Assembly (NCBI GenBank): GCA_012862575.1
Contig: BLSF01000040.1
Location: 248,001 to 312,000 of the forward strand
Direction of reading: 5' to 3'
DNA length: 64,000 nucleotides
Source of the DNA: Parietichytrium sp. I65-24A
Taxonomy: Eukaryota > Sar > Bigyra > Thraustochytrida > Thraustochytriidae
Shown here: one piece after another, positions 33,801 through 42,800 of the stretch
Numbering within the stretch: position 1 is the first letter of the stretch
How the letters are laid out: each line of letters starts with the position of its first letter
Position numbers and translations under genes: made by a program
The notes under the pieces: generated by a model
What the model was told of the DNA's origin: nothing
Seen by the model: only the letters and a program-made list of their open reading frames with translations
Databases searched by the model: none

Positions 33801-36800
33801 AATCGTACGTCTCTTCGTTTTTCTGCATCTCAGGGATCAGCCTGCTCGACTCTTGGCGCATACTGATGGTTACCAAAGAGGTGATGTCAACAACTAATGT
33901 GGCCTGCTCCAGCCTCTCTTTGGTGATACGAAGCTTCTTTCGGAGCCCCTGTGTTGTTAGAGAGCAAAGCCATACCAGGCGAAGGAAGCTGGAATCTCCA
34001 ATGCTACCGCCATGGTCATTTCCCGCTCGTTCGCATAGCTGCGAGTACGCATTTTCAGCAACCACGTGCATCTCATACAATACGTCCACTACTTCCAGCA
34101 TATTTTCATGTGAACTGTCTTCCGATTGGCCGCGCGGAAAAAGACTGATGCAGCCCATACCAGCGGTATCTCCCATTGCGGAATTATTAACTTGCCGTAT
34201 GAGGTCAACGCCAATGTCGAACAGATTATGTTGTGTAGGAACCGGGGCTTGAACTAAAACAAAATGCCTCATTGATTGCTGAAGGCTCGTTGACATTTCC
34301 AACCCAAGCCTGTCTAAATCGCTCATGAGAAGAATCACAATGCGCAAATTTTTACGAACTGCCCCTTTGAAATATCTTAAGAGCTCCAGCTTTCCGTATT
34401 TTGTCGCGAGCTCGTCAGCATCTTTCTTCAAGAGAATCTGTAGCTGCTTCAGAACAGTGCCTCGAGCTGCCTTCCGCTCGACCCTCGCAAGAGCGGCTCT
34501 TGACCCTGGCTCATTGGGCGACGATCCATCGTCGTCATCAAGGTCCTGATCATCCTCATGCCAATCAAGGACCCCGTCACAATCCCCGGTCTCCATAAGT
34601 GTTACAAGATCCTCCATGATCTGCTCGGCTACCAACTGTTTCCTGGACAAGTTCACGTCCGTAGAGAAGAACAAGACACCATAGTCTATTGAAAGTACGT
34701 GTGTGGCCTGAGAGTCTAAGCCTGCAGCAATAATTACCTCTCGCAGACTCTGTTTCCATGTCAGCAAGTCAGGAAATGGATCCAGCTTGTGAGTGACAAA
34801 GTTTTGCGCCCGAACGCATTCACGCAAAATTGTGTCGTGCAGCCCAATGCCAACCGGATCCACCATGATTGTGCTATAGCCGAAACAAGAGGTGTTGTCT
34901 TCGTAAAACAGGTCTTGTCGAGGGATTGAGAGTACGCGAGAAAGTTTTGCGGTGCAGTTTGCCACATACTCGTTCTGGAAGAACATCAAGCTGTCTACAA
35001 CTTCTTGCATTGTAATTCTTCGAAATTGTGCCTCGAAGTCGGTCCCGCTCTCATAAATCATCGTCTCTAATCCTGCTTCACTCTTCTTGCTCGACATTCT
35101 CGCGAGAAAGTCACTCGCCGTTGTAGACGAAGAAGAGTCCTGTCTACTCATCAAGCTCGGTGGCCTCGAATGCGATGACTTGCTTTGAACTGGCCCTTCC
35201 TCATCGCTGCTGCTCGAACTGTCGCTCTCATAATTGGCGGAACGGGGTTTGTGTACACCTTCGGAACGGAGGGCAAGACCACTACGTCGTGAGATCGATG
35301 GGGCGGCTGCGATCGACGAACGCCGTTCTGCAAGGTTGTATGACTCTGCCCCCGCGCCCGATTCCTCATCGTTCGCCAGATCATACACGAGTCCCATTGT
35401 CGATTCTCGCCGTTTGTTAACCAATTTTGCGAACATTTGGTCGCCTTCGTCATTCCCTTCCTTATGACACTGATTGAGCTCTAATACCTCTTTCTCGATG
35501 GCGTTTAGAATACTATGTGCGGTTCTCGCCGACCACTGAGCATCGATCACTGTAGAGAACATCCCAATTGCCCAACATCTGATAAGGTTGGATGCAGACT
35601 CCAAGTCAGCATCAGCAGTCCTCAGAACAGCGCTAAAGACTTGTACCAAATGGTCGGCATGCACGCTCTTTGGAAACGCTCTGCGAAGTCTTACGCTCGC
35701 ATTTCCCAGTTCTTGCCCGAGTTCGATTAGATTCCAGTGTCTAGAGATCAACCGCGAGTGCATCATCTTATTAAATATAGAGCTTAGTTCCTGGTCCCCA
35801 AGCTCACTGATCTTTGCGTGAAAAGGAAATCGGCTAAGCATCCTCTGCAACCCTTGGTCCTGTTCGGAGCCCGTACCATTGTGGGATTCGGCAATTGAGT
35901 GAGCACCAATCATTTGCATCGACTGCAGCCGAATATCTGCGGCACCTTTGAAACCATGTATAGTGGAAGTTTCAAGAACGTGCCGAAGCATCTCTTGTGA
36001 CTGCCTGGGACACAAATTAAGGTCGTCAACAAATATAATCGTCTTTGCGGAGGGCTTTTGAAGTGCATCGAGCTGTACTTCGGCAGGCTTTGCAACATGA
36101 TTAGCCTTGGTAGCTTCGTTGGACTGCTGTGAAGAGACTGTATTGGATTTTTGCTGCTTTGCACCTCGAGCGCGTTTCTTGTGCGCCTTTTTCTGCATGG
36201 GTGCATTTAACTGAAAACCGGTGCTTAGCAAATTATTGCCAAAAGTCGGCGGGCCATATTGGGTTCCGTAATATTTTTGCATGCTGTGCAGGACCTCCGT
36301 CCTTACCATATCAGCGCGCTTCTTTGGCTGACACACGATGTGAGCAGATGTAGCGGCTACGCCGTTTGCCTCCCACTCCTCCCTGAGCTTCCGAATAACA
36401 GCAAGTATGATGGAGGTCTTCCCTGACTCAGCCGGCCCTCGAAGAAGCACCTGTACGTTGCAACGCAGAGCAAGTTGGAGGAACCAGCTCGCACGGTATT
36501 GGCCCAAAGACAACAAGCTGAGATTCGACATATTAAGCTCCATGGCAGGTACGTTTGCTGGCACGGCTGCCAGGTGCGAAGTTTCCCATGCCACCCACTC
36601 CCGCCTCGGAAAGTCGTACACGTAGTCTACAACACTCTTCTCTGTGGGAAGTTTTTCCAGACTTGCTGGGGAGAATATTTTCTTCGCGATTCTTCGAATG
36701 GTTTCATCAAATTCGTCTTGTCGCAGATCCAAAATTTCGTTTTCGAAGGACCAGACCAGACTAAAAAGAAATGCGCACTCAATTTCTATAGCAGCCTCGC

Positions 36801-39800
36801 CTTCTTTGTCTTGGTCTCGGAAGATGTGCGACTCGAATTGGACGAACAAGGAGTTCAGAACGGAAAGCATGTGAAGCGTGATACTCATCGACTTTTTGAC
36901 TGATTGTTGATGAGCTTGAACCGATTTGAAAGCCCGTGACAGCCCGCCATCAAATAACTCCTGCAGTTTCTTTTTAAAACTGCGGAATCTGACCGGAAGC
37001 AATGGGAATGAAGCGTCTCCGCTTGAGTGGCTCGAGTTTAACCATCGGAAGACAAGATTGTGCCAGGTGACTGAGTCGTCACCCATTAAGACGAGCTGGC
37101 AGCTTGCCACGACACCTGGACATGCATTAACCAGGGATGTGCTTTCGAACAATATCCTAGATTTGTTAGATACTGCCACCAGCTCGCCTTCGCCCCGGCC
37201 AGCACAGAAAGGATACGAAGACTCATCCAGAAGACGCTGAAGGCCGCCTTCAACCCACTCGCCGTGTGGGTTCCCGTCAAGAAGGAGCATCTTTGTGCCT
37301 TTGAGCAGATATGCCAATTCTTGGGCTGCATCGCTGTGGCTGACAGTTCCAAGGTAAACACTATCGTGGTGCTTTGAGCTCTGCAAAAGGGTCGGCAGGA
37401 ACGAAAATTTGCTACTCTGGCCCCAGTCTGATGTCTGAAGGTAAGACAGCGCTTCCAGCAACAGGCCTCTGTGAGTGTGAGCACCGCTTTCTCCCTCCGG
37501 TGATCCGTAAAAATCTTCCGCGTTCAGGGAATCAGGAAAAAGCCGCACGGCTTCAATTCCAACTCCCTTCAGCAAGTTTAGAGCAAAGAGAAAAACATTC
37601 AAGCAGGTTGTTTTCCCGCACATGTTTGATCCAACCAAGAGAACAGCACCGCTGGAACGGTTGTGGACAGACGCTGTTGTTTCTGTCAGTGCTTCAAAAA
37701 AGCCGAGAGCGTAGCACAGCTCCACGCAAACATCACCGAGCCTCGAACCTTTGCTTTGAAGACCTAATCTACTGCAAGCATGGTTGACAAGGATGTGCAC
37801 TAATTCGTCAAGCACTTGGAGTTTGTTTGTGGGATTGTGTTCAAGCTTGACTTGCTCCAAGGCCTCACTTTCCAGATGCGAATCTCGAGACACGGCTGGC
37901 TCTGATTCCATCGCGGAGTCTGTTTCTTGCAAGTCTTCATGAATTTGACCCGCGAGATTCAAATGTGCCTTCTTCATGTCCACATCACCATGGTATGCCA
38001 GAGCTTGGCTTGTCCGCTTCCTCCGAAATCTAGAGCCTCCGTTGAGATCCCCAGCAACAAAATTCCCAGTTCTGGGCCCATTAATAGCCCCATTCGCGAA
38101 AAGTGAGCTAAACACCGAAAAGGCGGCCTCTGTTTCGTGTCTTGGGCCAAAGCGTTCCAACAAAACGCGGATTGCTGCTTCGGGTGTGTGCTTACAGATT
38201 GTTCGCTCCTCAAACCACACTTCCCCTCTACTCTCTTTGACGAGAATCTCCCAAACCACCTGGATGATGAGGCGAGCATTTGTGATCGAGGCAACATTGG
38301 CCAATCCTGGAGAGAGGGATTCCACGGTCTCCAGACCGAGAGCAATCCGCTTCGCCACCCTCATGGCGGCGCTCGGTTCCAGGCCCAGGAGAATGCAAAC
38401 CTCGATTTGTGTTGCATGCTGAAGCGCTGGCGCAAGCAGCATACAAGGGCGAAGGAAGTTGCTCAAAGATTCTGGGAGCTTTGGTCTATGAAAGGCATCC
38501 CCCCGCGGAGAGAATGATGATGCTGCCATAAGTGCTGGACCCGTATAGCCTGCGACGGACATGCTCGCCGTGTTCACTCGAAGTGCGGTGACAAATTGAG
38601 AGACAAATTGAGCAATCGTTCCAATGCGATTCCCACAATCCAAGATACCGTCGAGAACGCCCCACGCGAGTGTCTCTTTTACCCCGCAAAGCTGTCTTTC
38701 AAAGGAGGATAAAGGCGCACTGCCAGAGCTTGATGCAGAGAAGAAGTTAGACAACGGAAGTTGCACCACTCTCTTGGCGCATATGTGACCAATTTCAGCA
38801 ATGCAGGCTGACTTTCCCACTCCATGCGGCCCGAACGCTGCTCCGACAGACACAGACGCGATTGTAAGCGCCAGTGAACGCAAGCACCGAATGGTCACCG
38901 GAGTAAGTACAAGACGTGATGTTGGTACCTGAAATTCACATCCATATGAGATCTTCGCCCCCAAAGTCCGGACTTCGAACGAGGGGCTCGAGGTATTGCC
39001 GCTACCAATGTCGTTTGTAGTGTCATAGACGCGGAGGCTGGTTTGCCAGGCAAGCTCATCTTCGTCGTTGGCGATGTCTCTGTAGTTCTGGAGAAGCGTA
39101 AATACCGCTCCAACGTTTTGCAAAAAGACCTTGCTGTGATTGCAGCCACCTCGCAAAGAAGAGGTTAGATCTTTAATCTCCCCGTTGATTCTGGAAGAGA
39201 CGCCCAGAAGTGAGTCAAACGGTGTTTGAGCCTGACTCGAGTTCTTCGGAGAATATGGAGAGCTAATCTCGTCATCCTGGCTGATCTTCAGTGTTGCGTC
39301 CTTCAAGCGAATTTTGTGGAATGGGTCGTCAACGGCGACAACTGCTCGAAGTACAGGCTGATTGCATTGGCCTTCTACGTTTGCAAATGCTTGATCTAGT
39401 TGTCGTGTGTATTCCAGCCTCAGAGCGGTGAGGGTTGCTTGCTGCGGTAGAGCGTAGCTTTGGGCAATGCTGGACAGCTCTTCAGAGAGCAAGAGCTGGG
39501 TAGCTTCTCTGATACGTATTGCAACGATCTCCTTAATCGTGGCATCAAGTTGATCCAGCCAAACCTCCACTTCAATTCGGCGGTCATTTGAAACGTTGCT
39601 GTCTTTGTTCCGAAGGCGATAGGCTACCGAAACTCCAAAGTCTGGGTAAATTTGAAGCACTGGTGAGAAGCCTCTCTTCGCTTGTTGCCCATCAGACAAG
39701 TTATTCTCGGCTCTTCGAGTGGTTCTGCCGGTCGCAGCCAGGGCCAAGTAAGTCGTTAAATCGTCTGCAGTGTACAAAGACTTGACGAGCAGTCTTTCGC

Positions 39801-42800
39801 TCTCAATCTCTTCTGAATCAGGGTTTGCTGACACAATTGAGCCGTACTTCTTTACAGCAGCTGCGTGTTCGTCAGAATCTTTCGCAAGCAGTTCCCAAAC
39901 CAGTTCTAGATGCTCTATGCCGTCGTATAGGAGAGGGACAAACCTTCGGAGTTCGGAGAAGTCGCTGTGGCTAGCACGAATGAGCTCAAGAAGCTGCGCA
40001 TCGTTGAAAAAATATAGTTTCGGGAAGACCTTGCGTTGCTTGTCGAGTCGGCTGCAAAGCTTTTGGTTGATCTCTTCCATACACTCGTTAAGATCCTCGA
40101 AAAGCTTGAGCGGAAGAATTTTCAGGTCTGAAAATTGAGGGTTCTCAGGATCGTCAAGTTCTTCGTCTTTGCCTTCAATCATTTGGACAACCTGAAACAA
40201 CGAAAGCTTGTGATCATGCAATGAGTTGACAAACTTCTTAAAAATGGCGTCCGCAAAGTGAAAAGACTTTACCTCCTTGTCGTCCATCTTGATAGCTGCA
40301 TTGTTGTCAAATTGCTGAGAATATATCGCCTCCATCGGCTCCCATCGATTCTGAAAATGAGTGAGCGCCTTGAGCCACTTTCTAAAATGCATGATCCCTT
40401 TGGCGTAATTTTTCACGCGATCCAACATGTGGCCAGATCGAGCATATTTGGATTGCTGCATATTCCTGAGGCGCACGAGCTGTTCGTCGAGGATAGCATC
40501 GATGGAATTCGCATCAAGCTCCAGCGCCATACTTCCCTCGCCACCTTCGGCATTCTCATCTATAGATTGCGGTGATGAAGGGTTTTTCGCCCCGGTCGCC
40601 TTTGCACTGGCTTTGACGGCCTTTGCTTCTCGGGCTTTACTTAGCACAACAGTGTGCGCTCCGCGGTTGGAGACCTGAGCCGTTTGAATTCGATGCCCGT
40701 GTAAAACCATCTCCATTTCGTCCAAGGTGTGTTCGATTTCGAATTCGCGCTCCGCTACCTGGCAGATTCTTGCGATTTCGTCTTCATATCGAGTGACTCG
40801 AAGACCATGCAGTTTGCCAAGCGTCAGCCCAGGGGCGTTAAGGGGCAAGTCCTCATTGACAGGTACGAGCCGTCCGGAAGACGTTGGCTCGGGATTTAGA
40901 TTCAAGAGTGACGTAAGTTGGTCGCCATCCATAGGGTTCATGATAGAAATAATTTGCTTCCAATGGCGAGCTTTCATCGCTCGGCTGCGAAGCATCTTGA
41001 TCAAAGGAAGGTACGCTTTAAACTCCAAGAGATTTGCTTGAATCTGAACGCAAACAGAAAGGGCAATGGGGTCGATTTTCTCGTCAAACTGGTGCACAAG
41101 GTGTTCAATCAGGTCAATCCATCCCCCCTTTGCTTCCAGATGTTGACTGATTGAATCTGGGTCGATCTCCATAAACGGTCCTTTATCCCACAGTTCCAAC
41201 GCTTCGCGCGAATCTGCAGCGAGCGTCCACATCTGGTAGAACTTTTCGAACTTGTTTCCAAGATTAAGCACCGCTTCGTAGACTTTAACGGCCTCTTCTG
41301 TGGTTTCGCTTGTCGTCACTTCTTCGCCATGCTTTTTGGCGACTTCAGGACGGTCATAAACTTTGATTCTATCTTTCAGCACTTCCATTTGGGACAGAGC
41401 ATTCGAGATCTCCTGATACAGTCTCTCCATATCCATGGCGTTCTCATTAGAGCTCTCCAGTCCACTCAAGACCCGTGCCTTTTCATAGCGTTGTTCTAGT
41501 TGCTTGATGACGAATTTTAACCGGTCCTTTTCCACGCAGAGTTCTGCAAGGAACCTGCGCGCCTTTTCCTTCGCTGCCGATACCATAGATTTGCACGTGT
41601 TAATAACTCGCGAAGGGGCAAGGTATGTGTCTTGTTCCATCTGGATCCCTGCTTGTGGCCGGAAATATCGAAGCCGGTCCAAAATGGTAAGCCGTTCCCA
41701 GGCCTTCACAATCAAACGTTGCTCAATGTCGGGGAGAATTTCGTCTTCCAGGTTGACCTCGATGTTCCATAAGCGAGACAAGTCCTCTGTGGAGCTGATG
41801 GCAGATTTCAGATTCGACATGAGTTCGTTGTACTCTGAAGTGGCTGACTTCAGAAACTCGTGCGATTGCTCATACAACGCATCCATCAAGCAGTTTGCCA
41901 GTGAAGTGCAGGAATCGAGTAGACCTGCTTTCGCCTCAGATGCATCAATCTTGAAGAGAGGAACTTCAAGCTCGGAAGAAAATCCAGCATGGATGCGGTC
42001 CTGAACCTCAAACAGCCGAAGGACTTCCTCCTCAAACCGGACAAGCATGGCCATTTCGGATTTGCTCGAATTCGAAAGCCGGAACTTGTCGTAAAGGTCG
42101 CTTAAAGTGCTTGGTAGTCTCAGCTTGGAGATGTCTTCCGATCCCATGGTCTCTTCACCTTCATCGCCTTCATGTTGACTCTTTTCCTCGTGGTCGTAAC
42201 GCTTCCAGTCGCTCCCTAGAGCGCCGCTGCCATTCGACCCGACTTCCTCGTCATCCTCACTCCGTTGTCTCCCTTCGGAAATATGTGCTAATACGTAGGG
42301 CTCTCCGTCTCCATCTGCGACACCGTTGTGTTTGGAATCTTGCGTCGCACCAGCTTGCACGACTGTGCCTGGCTCGTCAAGGTCAAAGTCCCCAGATGAT
42401 TCTGACGAGTCGTCGTCAAAGAGTCCAAAACTAGACACGGACCCATTCCGGGCGTGTTGGTCTAGCAGCGCTGAAGTGAAGGTGTCTGCTCCAGCTTGGC
42501 CCCTGTCTACATTTCTTTTCACCAGAGCTTTGGTGAACCATGTACAGTATAGTTCAAGGTCAAGGTCCGCCACGTGTTCGAGATCTGAGTTAACCCCTGA
42601 GAGGATGTCTTTCTCGACTTCTCGAACTGTATCCTCCAGCTTTGAAGCGTCAACAATTACTTCACTAACTAAAGCATCGATCCTGCACCTTGCTCCCCAA
42701 AGAAAGTCGGTGATGTATTCAATATGCTCGTGGCCGGAACGCAGCGTCCTGAAAAAGTTGTAGGTGCGAGACGAAGCCCTCTCTGACTTGACAGTAAAAG